Shown one piece after another: positions 47,263-57,312 of a stretch of DNA of 64,000 nt. Under the pieces are notes generated by a model that worked only from the letters and a program-made list of their open reading frames with translations, did not search any database and had not been told where the DNA came from. The stretch comes from an uncultured Bacillota bacterium (GTDB lineage Bacteria; Bacillota; Dehalobacteriia; UBA7702). The DNA is taken from assembly GCA_934702375.1 (NCBI GenBank), contig CAKUYE010000007.1:1-64000 (forward strand), read 5' to 3'. Both the position numbers and the translations under genes were made by a program. The stretch's first letter is position 1, and the number at the start of each line of letters is the position of its first letter.

Positions 47263-47775
47263 ATGCTTGGTATTGTTGATTTGGAAACCGGAACGATTTT
47301 ACAGTCGGTGGATGATGGGGACAAAGTTAAGGTGATTCCTCAATATGTAGAGGAATATTACCATGAAACGGATTCGATTCCCTTTACCGCTTTTGTGAAA
47401 TTGAATTGTGAAGAGATGGATTATCTTGTGAAGGAATTAAAACACAGCGATATTGTCTTTATTATTTCCCTGCTGCCTTATTTATCCTATATGGATAATT
47501 GCATTAAAGATCGCCGGGGAAATCCTTTGTCCGTGGCGGAGATCGCCGAAAAGATTGGTGATGACCGAAGCAATGTCAATAAGCGAATTAATCATTTAAT
47601 CGACTTGGATATCCTTTGCCGTGCGAAGAATAGTAAGGAGTTTCAGCTTTTTATGAATCCCTGGATTGCCGGGAAGGGGAACCGCTGCAATCGTGTATTG
47701 GCTTCGATGTTCCGCAATTATCCGATTCGCTCGAAGGGAGGGATTACATGGCAAAGACTGGCAAGACAGAAATAA
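47263..47775 (+). CDS. Winged-helix protein, RepL/MarR-like
   Basis: 170 residues. A winged helix is seen in the middle: LSVAEIAEKIGDDRSNVNKR then INHLIDLDILCRAKNSKEFQ. The following FMNPWIAGKGNRCNRVLASM resembles the end of plasmid RepL proteins. Placed as first gene of the rightward operon with a repeated palindrome in front; regulator of late genes is a fair guess. AAAGGAG precedes the ATG. Confidence 0.65.
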   Translation: MLGIVDLETGTILQSVDDGDKVKVIPQYVEEYYHETDSIPFTAFVKLNCEEMDYLVKELKHSDIVFIISLLPYLSYMDNCIKDRRGNPLSVAEIAEKIGDDRSNVNKRINHLIDLDILCRAKNSKEFQLFMNPWIAGKGNRCNRVLASMFRNYPIRSKGGITWQRLARQK

Positions 47776-48125
47776 CCGAAGTGGAAGTTCCTTCGGTGCA
47801 TGATGCGATTGAAAGCGTTCACGAACCGAAATCCCTTGCCCGGGAAATGGGGCGGCGGCAGAAGTGCTTAGATACCATTGCTATTCATGCCCGGGATGCG
47901 GTGCAGACTTTGGTGGATATCATGAACTACGGCAGCGAAACAAACCGTTTAAAGGCTGCCTTTCGTATTCTTGAATATTCTGCCGGGAAGCCCTCGGAAT
48001 ATAAGCCTGAGGAAGTGAAGCCGGAGCCGGTGGTTCCCGATGCGGATTTGGAAACCATTATTGATACCGGCGATGTAGAAGAGCTTCAGAGCGCCATCGA
48101 AAGGACTTACAATGTCAAAGGTTAA
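47748..48125 (+). CDS. Probable terminase small subunit
   Basis: 125 residues, located directly before the large subunit and overlapping it by 14 bp. Helical (LAREMGRRQKCLDTIAIHAR; TLVDIMNYGSETNRLKAAFR) with an acidic tail. The assignment is by position and length; no diagnostic motif is visible. GGAGGG site. Confidence 0.6.
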   Translation: MAKTGKTEITEVEVPSVHDAIESVHEPKSLAREMGRRQKCLDTIAIHARDAVQTLVDIMNYGSETNRLKAAFRILEYSAGKPSEYKPEEVKPEPVVPDADLETIIDTGDVEELQSAIERTYNVKG

Positions 48126-49587
48126 CGTGAGGAATCGAGAGGTTCTGAAACAAATTGAATATAAGTTGGCAGCCAGAAATTACGTCGATTATGTGCAGCT
48201 GGTTCATGACGGGATGTGGAAGAAAACCCGGTTTGGGAAATTCCTCTGCGATGAAGTGCAAACCTTTATCGAGAAAAAGACGGATGCTCCTTATGAGATT
48301 ATGGTGCTTAGTGTGCCGCCTCAGAGCGGGAAAACGATGACCGTCACTGCATCCCTCCCTAGCTGGTATTTAGGGAAAAATCCCCATGGCAAGGTGATTG
48401 AGATTTCCTATAATACGGACTATGCCAGACAGTTTGGGCGTCAGAATCGAGAAAAGATTCGTGAGTTTGGCGAAAAGGTTTTCGGCATTGCTGTGGCATC
48501 TCGTCCCAGCGGTGAGCTTGAATTTGAATTGACGAATCATCTTGGGAGCATGATTTCCCGAGGGGTGGATGCCGGTGTTACCGGGCGTGGCTGTACCTTG
48601 ATGATTATCGACGACCCGATTAAGAACCGCAAAGAAGCGGATTCTCCCACGACCCGAGAGCGTTTATGGAATGAATGGACGGACTCTTACCGTTCCCGTC
48701 TTGCTCCCGGCGCTAAGGTGATTTTGATCATGACCCGGTGGCATCAGGATGATTTGGCAGGGCGCATTATTGAAAAAGAAAAGCACGTGAAGGTGCTGAA
48801 CCTGCCCTGTGAAGCCGAAGAGAACGACCCTATGGGGCGAGAAGTTGGCGAACCGCTGCACCCTGAGATTGGGAAAGGAGCAAAGTGGTTAAAGGAGTTT
48901 AAGCGGAGTATTATTCGTTCCGAGGGGACGAGAACATGGGAAGCTCTGTATCAGGGGCATCCTACGGTAGAAGAAGGGAATCTGGTAAAACGGGAATGGT
49001 GGCAGTATTACGATGTGCTCCCTGCAAACCGCTTGGAGATTATGAGCGTTGACGCTACCTTTAAAGAAAGCGAACGAGGTGACTTTGTAGCCATTCAGGT
49101 ATGGGCGAAATCCAATGCCGATTATTACCTTGTGGATAGAGTAAAGGAACGCATGGACTTTGTTTCCACCGTCAATCGTATTCGCTATATGCGCACAGTG
49201 CATCCAAACATCGTAGGTATCCTGGTGGAAGATAAGGCAAACGGCGCTGCGATTATGTCTCTTTTGCGAAAGGATATACCCGGTATTATCGGTGTTGACC
49301 CTGCCGGTGGGAAGGTTGCCCGTGTAAATGCCGTTTCTCCTGCTATTGAATCCGGCAATGTTTATTTACCCAGAGGGAAAGAATGGGTGCAGGAATTTGT
49401 GGAGGAATTTGCCGCTTTTCCCAATGCCGCCCACGACGATGAAGTGGACTGCTGCTCCCAGGCATTGAATCGTTTGATTTATACCTATACGAAGTTTGAA
49501 GCTCCCTCGGAAGAAGAGTTGGAGCTATTTCAACCGAAACAGCAAATGTTTGGCGTCCCGGTAAACGTGAGACGTCTTTTTCAATAA
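48112..49587 (+). CDS. terL: Terminase large subunit
   Basis: 491 residues. ATPase motif MVLSVPPQSGKTMTV (Walker A variant), Walker B TLMIIDDPIKN, coupling motif MTRWHQDDLAG. The nuclease domain has the acidic set in MSVDATFKESERGDFVAIQ, GILVEDKANG and AAHDDEVDCCSQ. It packages DNA into the procapsid and cuts concatemers. Complete. Confidence 0.95.
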   Translation: MSKVNVRNREVLKQIEYKLAARNYVDYVQLVHDGMWKKTRFGKFLCDEVQTFIEKKTDAPYEIMVLSVPPQSGKTMTVTASLPSWYLGKNPHGKVIEISYNTDYARQFGRQNREKIREFGEKVFGIAVASRPSGELEFELTNHLGSMISRGVDAGVTGRGCTLMIIDDPIKNRKEADSPTTRERLWNEWTDSYRSRLAPGAKVILIMTRWHQDDLAGRIIEKEKHVKVLNLPCEAEENDPMGREVGEPLHPEIGKGAKWLKEFKRSIIRSEGTRTWEALYQGHPTVEEGNLVKREWWQYYDVLPANRLEIMSVDATFKESERGDFVAIQVWAKSNADYYLVDRVKERMDFVSTVNRIRYMRTVHPNIVGILVEDKANGAAIMSLLRKDIPGIIGVDPAGGKVARVNAVSPAIESGNVYLPRGKEWVQEFVEEFAAFPNAAHDDEVDCCSQALNRLIYTYTKFEAPSEEELELFQPKQQMFGVPVNVRRLFQ

Positions 49588-49596
49588 GGAGGTTTT

Positions 49597-49923
49597 ATGG
49601 CGCTTTATATTATCGTGATTGCGTTTCTTATTATTTATATCGGCTTTGTTGTGGCGATCTATCGCCTTGACCATCGCATTACCGAGTTGAGCGGCAAGGT
49701 TCAGCAGTTAAAAACTGCGATGGATGAAGATTATCATGGCTTTGCGGAGGATGTTGTAGACCTGCGAGAAAAGCTAGAAGCTCTTGAGAAGGCTTTAAAA
49801 GACCTTACTTTGCGAGTGGATAGTCTTACCCCCTCGAAGGGATTTTCCGGGGATTTAAATACAATCCTCAATTATCAGCCATCAAAAATGAAGCGGATGA
49901 AGCAGAAGCGAGGTGAGGAATAA
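49597..49923 (+). CDS. Membrane-anchored coiled-coil phage protein
   Basis: 108 residues: an N-terminal transmembrane helix (YIIVIAFLIIYIGFVVAIYR), then a heptad coiled coil (LDHRITELSGKVQQLKTAMD; LREKLEALEKALKDLTLRVD) and a basic end. AAGGAGG site. One-base overlap with portal. Position between terminase and portal is unusual for a membrane protein; it could be a holin-like or accessory protein. Confidence 0.6.
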   Translation: MALYIIVIAFLIIYIGFVVAIYRLDHRITELSGKVQQLKTAMDEDYHGFAEDVVDLREKLEALEKALKDLTLRVDSLTPSKGFSGDLNTILNYQPSKMKRMKQKRGEE

Positions 49924-51788
49924 TGGCGGAGCAGACCAGCAAAGCGAAGTATATCACCATTCCCGAGGAAGCCAGTGACATTGTAAAGCTTTACGATAAA
50001 GGGAAGCAATACAATGACGATATTGAGCTTGCCGATACTGTGGAGCAGAACCGCAATTTTTACAGCGGCAAGCAGTGGGAAGATTTGGAAACCGAAGGTT
50101 TGAAGCCCATTATTCTGAATATCGTGCGTCCCATTGTCCAGATTAAGGCGGCTTCCATTATGTCTGATGACATTTCCTTTATTGTTCGTCCTTTAGGGAT
50201 TCCCGGAGCGACGAGTAAAAACACGGAAGTGATGGCGGATATCCTCACCAATGAGTTGAAACGCATTTGGGAAAAGCGGAAGGGAACCAGTAAAACCCGG
50301 AAGGCAATTACCAATGCTGCGGTGGATGGCGATGCCTGCTGGCATATTATCTGGGACACCTCCATTCCCGTGGCAAAAGTGGACAAAGAGCTTGTAGATG
50401 CCTTAAACGAAGGCATGGGAAACGCAGAATCCGCCGAAAATGATATGTCAGGTATGAATGCCTTCGGCAGTTCTAATGTGGCGGAAAACGGCGGTGAAGA
50501 ACAGCTTTCCGAAATTCAGGTAGAAGGCGATATCGACACCGAGACTATTTACAATACTCGGGTATTCTTTGGCAATACCTCTGACCCCGAAGTACAGAAG
50601 CAGCCCTGGATTCTTGTGGCAAGCCGTGAATACACTGCCCGATTGAAGCAGACTGCCGAAGAAAACGGCGTTAGCGGTGACGATCTGGACGGCATCAAAG
50701 GTTCTTCCGACGATTACTTTGACGATGACCAGGATGACCGCACCACTCTTTTAACCTATTATTACCGGGATGAAAACACCGGCACGATCTGGGTGATGGA
50801 AGCCACGGAAAATGTCATTATCAAGGAAGCTACCGATACCGGATTGCATCTTTATCCCATCGCCTGGATGAATTGGGAAGAAACCATGAACAGCTATCAC
50901 GGCACCGCAGCGGTTACAGAGCTTGTTTATAACAATCTGGCGGTAAATGTTCTTGCTACGATGTCGGTGGCATCGGTTTCCCGTAGCGCATTTCCTACGA
51001 TTATCTATCGTAAAGATTTGCTTGGCGAATATAACAACGGTGTTGGCGCTGCTATTGGTGTCAACGGTTATTGTGATAATGTTGACAATATTATTAAGGT
51101 GGTAGAAGGTGCGAATTACGGCTATCAGGTAGATAAGCTGATTCAGTACATTACCGACACTACCAACGATTTAAACGGTGCTACCGATGCTTCTCTCGGC
51201 TCTCTGCGCCCGGAAAATACTTCGGCTATCATTGCAGCTCAAAAGGCGGCTATGACACCGCTGGAACTGAATAAGCAGGCTTTATACCAATTTATTGAAG
51301 ATTGGAGCCGCTGTGCCATTGATTTTATGGCGAACTATTACGGGATTCGCCCGGTAGTAGTTCGTGATGAAATGGGACAGGAACGCATTATTGAATTTGA
51401 CTTCGGGACAATCAATACCGCTGCCTTTGATATCCGTATTGATGTTGGCGGCAGCTCCTATTGGAATGAAATTACCGAGGTACAGACCTTGGATAATCTC
51501 TTCTTAAAGGAAATGATTACCCCGGAAGAATACATAGAATCGATGCCTATCAATTTGCTGCCCAGTAAAAACCTTTTACTGCATAAAATCAAGCAAAGAA
51601 TGATGCAGCAAAACCAGATGCAGCCGATGCAGCAGGAGCAAATGACTCCTCAATCGGAAATGCCGGTGGCGGATATGTCGGAACCTGTCAGCGAGATTAC
51701 GCCGACACCGGATGACTTAACGGGTTTGGTTGAGCCGAACCGCGTAAACGCTGTAGCAGGCAGAGCCGCAGCGGCAAATGAAGAGTAA
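49923..51788 (+). CDS. Portal protein (P22-like)
   Basis: 621 residues. EQNRNFYSGKQWEDLETEGL then KPIILNIVRPIVQIKAASIM is the usual start of podovirus portal proteins; internal SSYWNEITEVQTLDNLFLKE and a Gln/Met-rich tail (QQNQMQPMQQEQMTP). Twelve copies form the DNA channel and bind terminase. Position after TerL and before scaffold and capsid fits. Confidence 0.85.
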   Translation: MAEQTSKAKYITIPEEASDIVKLYDKGKQYNDDIELADTVEQNRNFYSGKQWEDLETEGLKPIILNIVRPIVQIKAASIMSDDISFIVRPLGIPGATSKNTEVMADILTNELKRIWEKRKGTSKTRKAITNAAVDGDACWHIIWDTSIPVAKVDKELVDALNEGMGNAESAENDMSGMNAFGSSNVAENGGEEQLSEIQVEGDIDTETIYNTRVFFGNTSDPEVQKQPWILVASREYTARLKQTAEENGVSGDDLDGIKGSSDDYFDDDQDDRTTLLTYYYRDENTGTIWVMEATENVIIKEATDTGLHLYPIAWMNWEETMNSYHGTAAVTELVYNNLAVNVLATMSVASVSRSAFPTIIYRKDLLGEYNNGVGAAIGVNGYCDNVDNIIKVVEGANYGYQVDKLIQYITDTTNDLNGATDASLGSLRPENTSAIIAAQKAAMTPLELNKQALYQFIEDWSRCAIDFMANYYGIRPVVVRDEMGQERIIEFDFGTINTAAFDIRIDVGGSSYWNEITEVQTLDNLFLKEMITPEEYIESMPINLLPSKNLLLHKIKQRMMQQNQMQPMQQEQMTPQSEMPVADMSEPVSEITPTPDDLTGLVEPNRVNAVAGRAAAANEE

Positions 51789-51843
51789 ACCATTTTGACG
51801 GCTTTATTGAGTCGTCTTTTATTTTAAATTTTTGGAGGTCAAT

Positions 51844-52854
51844 ATGTCTGTAAACGAAGCCGGTGCCGACCATAGCACCACTGAGATGACAAGTGCAGGG
51901 AACGCCGACCATAGTGAAAGCCCTGCCACCACCAGCGACACCACGAACGATTCCGATTTCCAGCGTTCCATTGATGAGGACTGGGGTTTAGCCGAGCCGG
52001 AAGAACCGGCAGAGGAATCCGAAGAAGCTGACGAGCTTATCGAGGAAGCCCCTGAGGACGAGGAACCCGGCGAAGAAGAGCCGGAGGAAACGGAGGAACC
52101 GGGCAGCGAAGAAGATCCTTCGACGGAAACGCCGGAGCAAGAGCCTTTTACGCTCCATGTGAATCACATGGGGCAAGGCTACGACCTGCCCGAGGATGAA
52201 GCGCGAAAATATGCGCAGATCGGCATGAATGCCGGTCTTTTACAGGAGAAATACTCCGAACTGAAACCCTTAGAAGCCTTGAGAGAACCTATTGAAATCC
52301 TTGCCTTGTTTGAAGGACGCCCCGTGGATGAAGTGATTCGCTCCTTCGGCGATGTATCGGAATTGAGAAAACGGGAGATTGCATCTCTCGTAGCCGACGG
52401 TCACGATGAAAATCTGGCTGCGGAATTATTCGATAGTCGATACGAAGAAGCCCGACAAAAACGGGAGCTGAACCGTATGAAATCCCCGGCGCACAAGGAA
52501 ATGCCGGTGCATATCCGGGAGCAGATTGACCGTTTCGCACGGTTCCGCCCCGGGGAGCATGAGCAGATTTCCGCCGGGAAGCCCATTCCTGAGGATGTCA
52601 TGAGCGAATGGCGCAACGGCACTGACCTGACCACCGCATGGCTGCTCCATGAAAACAGCGGCTACGTTGCGGAAGGCAAGGAAAAGGACAAGCGCATTAA
52701 AGAGCTTGAAAAAGAATTGAAAACCGCAAAGAGCGAAAACTCCAAGCTGCGGAAGAACGCCGAGAACAAACAGAAGGCTCCGACTCGAAAGAAGGGTACC
52801 GGCGGCGGTGTCGGTTCCGGCGAGGATATCTATGCCGCTTGGAGCAAGTTTTAA
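51844..52854 (+). CDS. Scaffolding protein
   Basis: 336 residues from ATG 51844 after GGAGG. N-terminal third is very acidic (EEPAEESEEADELIEEAPED), the C-terminus is a Lys/Glu coiled coil (KDKRIKELEKELKTAKSENS) with a basic end KAPTRKKG. This charge layout and position before the capsid gene are typical of scaffold proteins that guide procapsid assembly. Confidence 0.8.
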   Translation: MSVNEAGADHSTTEMTSAGNADHSESPATTSDTTNDSDFQRSIDEDWGLAEPEEPAEESEEADELIEEAPEDEEPGEEEPEETEEPGSEEDPSTETPEQEPFTLHVNHMGQGYDLPEDEARKYAQIGMNAGLLQEKYSELKPLEALREPIEILALFEGRPVDEVIRSFGDVSELRKREIASLVADGHDENLAAELFDSRYEEARQKRELNRMKSPAHKEMPVHIREQIDRFARFRPGEHEQISAGKPIPEDVMSEWRNGTDLTTAWLLHENSGYVAEGKEKDKRIKELEKELKTAKSENSKLRKNAENKQKAPTRKKGTGGGVGSGEDIYAAWSKF

Positions 52855-52870
52855 CGAAAGGAATTAGTAT

Positions 52871-53992
52871 ATGCCCCAGATTAACTTAGCAAAAGAATAC
52901 GACAAGCGAATTGTCGAACGTCTGAAAATGACCACCTATTCCAGCGAAGCCGTGAACTACAACTATAAGTTCGACGGCTCCGATACCGTTCACATTACCT
53001 CTGTCGATGTAATGCCTATGAGTGACTACCAGAAATCCGGTACCAGCCGTTATGGTACTCCTCTGGATATCGGCGATACCGAACAGGTTGTAACCTTAAA
53101 GAAAGACCGTGCCTTCACCGGTATCATTGATAAAGGCGATGTGCAGGACCAGAAAATCCAGAAGTCCGCTTCCGAGTGCATGAAGCGCCAGACTGACGAA
53201 GTTATCAATCCTGAAATTGAAAAGTACCGCTTCGGTGTCATGGCTGCGAAGCCCGGCTTTGTTAAGGTTGATACCAACCTGGCTGCGGTTTCTACCGGCA
53301 AGTCCAAGGTTTTGGAAGATTTCTTCGACCTCAGCACTGCCGCCACCAACGGTCTTGCTCCCAGAAGCGGTCGTGTTTGCTTCGTAACTCCTGCAATTAC
53401 CGCCATGTTCTTACAGTCCTCCGGTAACTTCTTACAGTATGGCGAAAAATCCCAGGACATGATCGCCAAAGGTGTTGTGGGTCAGATTGACGGTACCAAG
53501 ATTATCGAAGTGCCGGAGCAGCTTTTGCCTACCAACTGCATGATGCTCCTTGCCAACAAGGAAGCCACCGTTGCCGTTGAAAAGCTGAAAGACCTGTTTA
53601 TTCACCAGAATCCTCCCGGTATCAACGGCAACCTCTTAGAAGGTCGCATTCGTTACGACGCCTTTGTGCTTGACCATCGTGTGCCTATGCTGGGTGTTTG
53701 CTACAAAGCCGGTACTCTTTCCACTGCACCGACTATCACTTACACCGCCAGCACCACTAACACTATTGCTATTACCGGTACTTCCGGCGAAACCTTCACT
53801 TATACCCTGGACGGTTCTGACCCCAGAACTTCTCCCACCGCCAAGACTTACACCGCTGCGATTGATACTTCGGATTGGAGCGCCGCTAACGGTGTGACCA
53901 TTGTTCGTGCTTACGCATCGAAAACCGGTCAGATCGACTCTATCGTGACTACCGCCACCGTTCCTGTGGCATCGGCTCTGGTTCGTGGGTAA
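52871..53992 (+). CDS. Major capsid protein (N4-gp56-like) with C-terminal Ig/chitobiase-like domain
   Basis: 373 residues. The first ~280 match the HK97-fold capsid family of the N4-gp56 type (QVVTLKKDRAFTGIIDKGDV ... LAAVSTGKSKVLEDFFDL ... YDAFVLDHRVPMLGVCYK). The last ~90, starting STAPTITYTASTTNTIAITG and including YTLDGSDPRTSPTAKTYTAA, form a chitobiase/Big-like beta domain expected to stand on the capsid surface. AAAGGA site. Confidence 0.85.
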   Translation: MPQINLAKEYDKRIVERLKMTTYSSEAVNYNYKFDGSDTVHITSVDVMPMSDYQKSGTSRYGTPLDIGDTEQVVTLKKDRAFTGIIDKGDVQDQKIQKSASECMKRQTDEVINPEIEKYRFGVMAAKPGFVKVDTNLAAVSTGKSKVLEDFFDLSTAATNGLAPRSGRVCFVTPAITAMFLQSSGNFLQYGEKSQDMIAKGVVGQIDGTKIIEVPEQLLPTNCMMLLANKEATVAVEKLKDLFIHQNPPGINGNLLEGRIRYDAFVLDHRVPMLGVCYKAGTLSTAPTITYTASTTNTIAITGTSGETFTYTLDGSDPRTSPTAKTYTAAIDTSDWSAANGVTIVRAYASKTGQIDSIVTTATVPVASALVRG

Positions 53993-54001
53993 GGAGGTTT
54001 T

Positions 54002-54358
54002 ATGAAGGTACAGAAGCTTTACGAAAACGCTCTGACCTTGATCGGTAAAACGGAAGAAGGGACAAGCTATCCTTTTATGGAGCGTGTCCCTTCGCTCCTT
54101 AATCTTGACCTTGCGGTACTGAATTTGTACCGCAGTGAAGATGAACAGCTCCCCGAGGTGGAAACCATCGGCGATGATATTGACCTCACAGCAAAGGAAG
54201 CCAACGGCTTAACCCTTTGCCTTGCTTACATTGCCGCTTGTGAAATTGACGGTTTCCCGGAGAATCGCCTTATGATGCTGTATAAGCAGCGCAACGATGT
54301 AATGGGTTCGATTACTACCGGGATGGAGGACATCGCTGAAAGAATCGGGGTGGATTGA
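54002..54358 (+). CDS. Head completion/connector protein (probable)
   Basis: 118 residues, helical (ALTLIGKTEEGTSYPFMERV; TAKEANGLTLCLAYIAACEI). Located between capsid and adaptor genes; AAGGAGG site; stop overlaps the next start (TGATG). Confidence 0.6.
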   Translation: MKVQKLYENALTLIGKTEEGTSYPFMERVPSLLNLDLAVLNLYRSEDEQLPEVETIGDDIDLTAKEANGLTLCLAYIAACEIDGFPENRLMMLYKQRNDVMGSITTGMEDIAERIGVD

Positions 54359-54933
54359 TGGCTAAGAGTGTTCAGGATATTATCAACGAAATCCGCATCC
54401 GTGCCGATGTGGAGAATATCACCGACGAAGAATTGCTGGATTACATCGACGAACAGGACGATTATCTCAGGGAAACGCTGTTTCCCGAGTATTGCTCTTC
54501 CTCTTTGACCTTAACGGATTCCACGAGCTACGATATTTCTTCCATTTGCGATAGCGGCAGAATCATACGTGTTTTAGCAAAGGGCAAACCTTTGCTGAGA
54601 AAGAGAGATCCCAACGACGCTATCGAAGGGTATATTGCCCGTGGCAACAGCTTGTCATTATCATCTGCCGTTGTTGATGAAAACGACGGAGTTGTGTTGG
54701 TGTATGCTCCGAAGCACGTTCCCCATAAAGTCAGCGACACGAATTTGTGTGCTCCGGAGCCTTTCCATGACCTCTACGTTTTTCATGCTCTCAGTCAGGT
54801 GGCAGCAAAGGAAGCCGATGCCGTTTCCTACGGAAATTACAAGAGCGATTATAACGCTTTGCTGGCAGAGATTACGGCTGCGGTAACAGGGAATCAGGTA
54901 AGCCCTATGGTGAAATGGAGTGGTAAGTCATGA
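54358..54933 (+). CDS. Phage adaptor/head-tail connector protein
   Basis: 191 residues. VQDIINEIRIRADVENITDE resembles the start of gp4-like tail accessory proteins; later FHDLYVFHALSQVAAKEADA fits the helical bundle of adaptor rings. Start ATG 54358 couples with the previous stop. Confidence 0.65.
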   Translation: MAKSVQDIINEIRIRADVENITDEELLDYIDEQDDYLRETLFPEYCSSSLTLTDSTSYDISSICDSGRIIRVLAKGKPLLRKRDPNDAIEGYIARGNSLSLSSAVVDENDGVVLVYAPKHVPHKVSDTNLCAPEPFHDLYVFHALSQVAAKEADAVSYGNYKSDYNALLAEITAAVTGNQVSPMVKWSGKS

Positions 54934-56309
54934 TTTTGCCAGATAAAAAGGCAGATACTTATACCAGATACATATCCGAATTTAAGGGGCTTAACCGCCT
55001 TCCTGTGGGTTCTGAGGGGGAATTGTTGGAGACGAAGAATATGGTCTTTGACAAATACCCTGTGATGTCGGTGCGCGGCGGCAGAACTCTGTTTGCTACG
55101 ACATCCACCGGGCATACTCCCCAAGCTCTAATTTTCGTAAATAACGATTATTACATGATTCTCGACAACAGGTTCTACAAAAACGGCGTTAAGGTTTTCA
55201 CCGACGAGCAGTCCAACTGGTTCTCTGGCGGGATAAAATCTGTCGTGGAGTTCTGGGGAAAGATTTTTATTTTCCCGGATAGAAAGGTTTACGATATTGC
55301 CGAAGGAACGCTGACGGATATCGGCGAAGGGGAATATCCTGCTGCCGGGAGTTGCCCAAAAATGGATTATGTTTGCGTCCACAATAACCGCATTTGGGGT
55401 GTAAGGGGCAACTATATCTATGCTTCCTCTTCGGGCTATGCTATGGGAGCAGCAGGCAGCGACGGTCGCTATGGGTGGACGCAGTTTTATGATGCTGCCG
55501 GGAATCCCGATGACAGCGGCAGCTTCTTTCAGGAAGTGGCATCGGACGGTGACTTTACCGGAATTATGTCCTGGGATGACCGCATTATCGCCTTGAAAGA
55601 GCGATGCCACCATGAAATTAACGGTAGCTATCCCAGTACCTTTGCTTTGTCTACTATATCGAAGCTGGGAACGGTAAGCCATCATAGTATGGCAGAAGTA
55701 AACGGACGCGCCTTTTATGCTTCCCAAAGTGGCGTTTATATTTATGCCGGAGGATATGAAAAGGAAATCGGCAGGAAGCTTAATGAGAACATTAAGAAAG
55801 CCGTTGCCGGGAGTGACGGCAACCGCTATTATCTCCGCTTGTCTAACGGCACGGAAAATAAGCTTTACGTTTATCACACTGCCGTTGAAATGTGGACAGA
55901 GGAGGACTTAACAAACGTAGCTTTCTTTACCTACCAAAACGGTAGTCTTTACGCTTGCTGCACCGACGGTAAAATCTGGATTATGAATGACCCGGCATCT
56001 ACCGAAACGGTGGAATGGCGGTTCAAGTTTACCGATTATGCCGACTCTGTTTATTATAACACGGAACTGAAACGGTTGATATTCAAATGGAAATCCACCA
56101 AAGGAAATACCATTAAGGTGAAGATATCCACCGACGGCAAAACTTTCCGAACGCTAACGGACTTTCGTTTTGTGGGGGAAGAAATGCAAACGGTGAAATG
56201 CAATGTCAACCGAGGGCGGGAGCACGTGATTGTTGTAGAAGGCAAAGGCGATATTGACGTTTACGGCTATCAGCTTACGGTCATGAAAGGAGGTCAGAAC
56301 ATTGTCTGA
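54930..56309 (+). CDS. Tail hub/nozzle-type beta-propeller protein (P22 gp10-like)
   Basis: 459 residues. Repeated strands with aromatic turns (NNRIWGVRGNYIYASSSGYA; NGRAFYASQSGVYIYAGGYE; NKLYVYHTAVEMW) give a propeller like the tail-stabilising nozzle of P22-type phages. ATGA overlap with the preceding gene. Assignment from repeat pattern and position. Confidence 0.7.
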   Translation: MILPDKKADTYTRYISEFKGLNRLPVGSEGELLETKNMVFDKYPVMSVRGGRTLFATTSTGHTPQALIFVNNDYYMILDNRFYKNGVKVFTDEQSNWFSGGIKSVVEFWGKIFIFPDRKVYDIAEGTLTDIGEGEYPAAGSCPKMDYVCVHNNRIWGVRGNYIYASSSGYAMGAAGSDGRYGWTQFYDAAGNPDDSGSFFQEVASDGDFTGIMSWDDRIIALKERCHHEINGSYPSTFALSTISKLGTVSHHSMAEVNGRAFYASQSGVYIYAGGYEKEIGRKLNENIKKAVAGSDGNRYYLRLSNGTENKLYVYHTAVEMWTEEDLTNVAFFTYQNGSLYACCTDGKIWIMNDPASTETVEWRFKFTDYADSVYYNTELKRLIFKWKSTKGNTIKVKISTDGKTFRTLTDFRFVGEEMQTVKCNVNRGREHVIVVEGKGDIDVYGYQLTVMKGGQNIV

Positions 56310-57282
56310 AGCACCACGCTATCCCGATACCGAAGGTGAGAGCTTGGAGAAACGGGTAAACCTGTTGGAGGATTACATTGTAAAACTTCATCGGTATATC
56401 CGTTATGCCAATGAGCATATCAGCAGCAGAAACCTCACAAAAACGCTTCGGGGTAAGATTTTAAAAATCGACGATATTGACGGACTTTCTCTGACGGTGA
56501 AAAAGGCAGACGGCACCACCAGCGAAGTAAGGCTGGAGGATGGCATTCTGGATTTGCAGGGGCTGGTATTCAACATTCTTTCCGCCGGTGGCATTGTCGG
56601 CACTCAGTTGAACGGCGCAGAAATTACCATCAAAGGTTCTGAAACCATTGGTAATTTAAAAACCGATGGTCTTAAATTCTACGACAAGGATGACGATCCC
56701 ACTGTTCTTCTTGGCGGTATTTCCGTGCCGGTAGTTGAATCCACACAGCCGGGTCAACCGAGGAAGGTGTTACTTGAAGCCCGTGACGATGCGGATTTGT
56801 ATCTGGAATCCGATAATGATATTGAAATCAGCGGTCAGAATATCAGCATAAACTCCCAGAATGTGACCATTGACGGTAAGAACATCGTGCCTTATTTCCG
56901 GAATTACGCCGGTTCTGTGGAATCCTTTGGAGCAAATGCCGCTGCCAGAATCGATAGCTATAACGTGGCGAAGGGAACCTATCTTGTTTTAGGCAGTGTG
57001 ACTTTTGCGGCGGGTCCGGCTTTCATTCAATGCTGTCTTAGTGATACCGCTGCGGATAGCGTATCGCCTTCCTGGAACGCTGTAACACGAGGAATGGCTA
57101 TGGACAGCAACGCCGGGAATTCGGGAAGAGAAAGTTCCACATCCCTTACTTGTAGCTGTTATGGAATCTTTGGCTGTACCGAAGAACGGCGGATTCACCT
57201 GATGGCATATCAGAATGGCGGCAGCAGCAATACTGCCAGAAAGATAACGAATTACCAAATCTCCCTTGTGAGAATCAGTTAA
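56302..57282 (+). CDS. Tail fibre/spike-type protein
   Basis: 326 residues with TTG start at 56302 after AAAGGAGG. An N-terminal coiled helix (ESLEKRVNLLEDYIVKLHRY) leads into beta-repeat sequence (LYLESDNDIEISGQNISINS QNVTIDGKN) typical of phage tail fibres, and a Ser/Gly-rich end. Trimeric adsorption protein is likely. Confidence 0.65.
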   Translation: MSEAPRYPDTEGESLEKRVNLLEDYIVKLHRYIRYANEHISSRNLTKTLRGKILKIDDIDGLSLTVKKADGTTSEVRLEDGILDLQGLVFNILSAGGIVGTQLNGAEITIKGSETIGNLKTDGLKFYDKDDDPTVLLGGISVPVVESTQPGQPRKVLLEARDDADLYLESDNDIEISGQNISINSQNVTIDGKNIVPYFRNYAGSVESFGANAAARIDSYNVAKGTYLVLGSVTFAAGPAFIQCCLSDTAADSVSPSWNAVTRGMAMDSNAGNSGRESSTSLTCSCYGIFGCTEERRIHLMAYQNGGSSNTARKITNYQISLVRIS

Positions 57283-57312
57283 GGTGGTGATATTACGGCG
57301 AACGAAACACAG

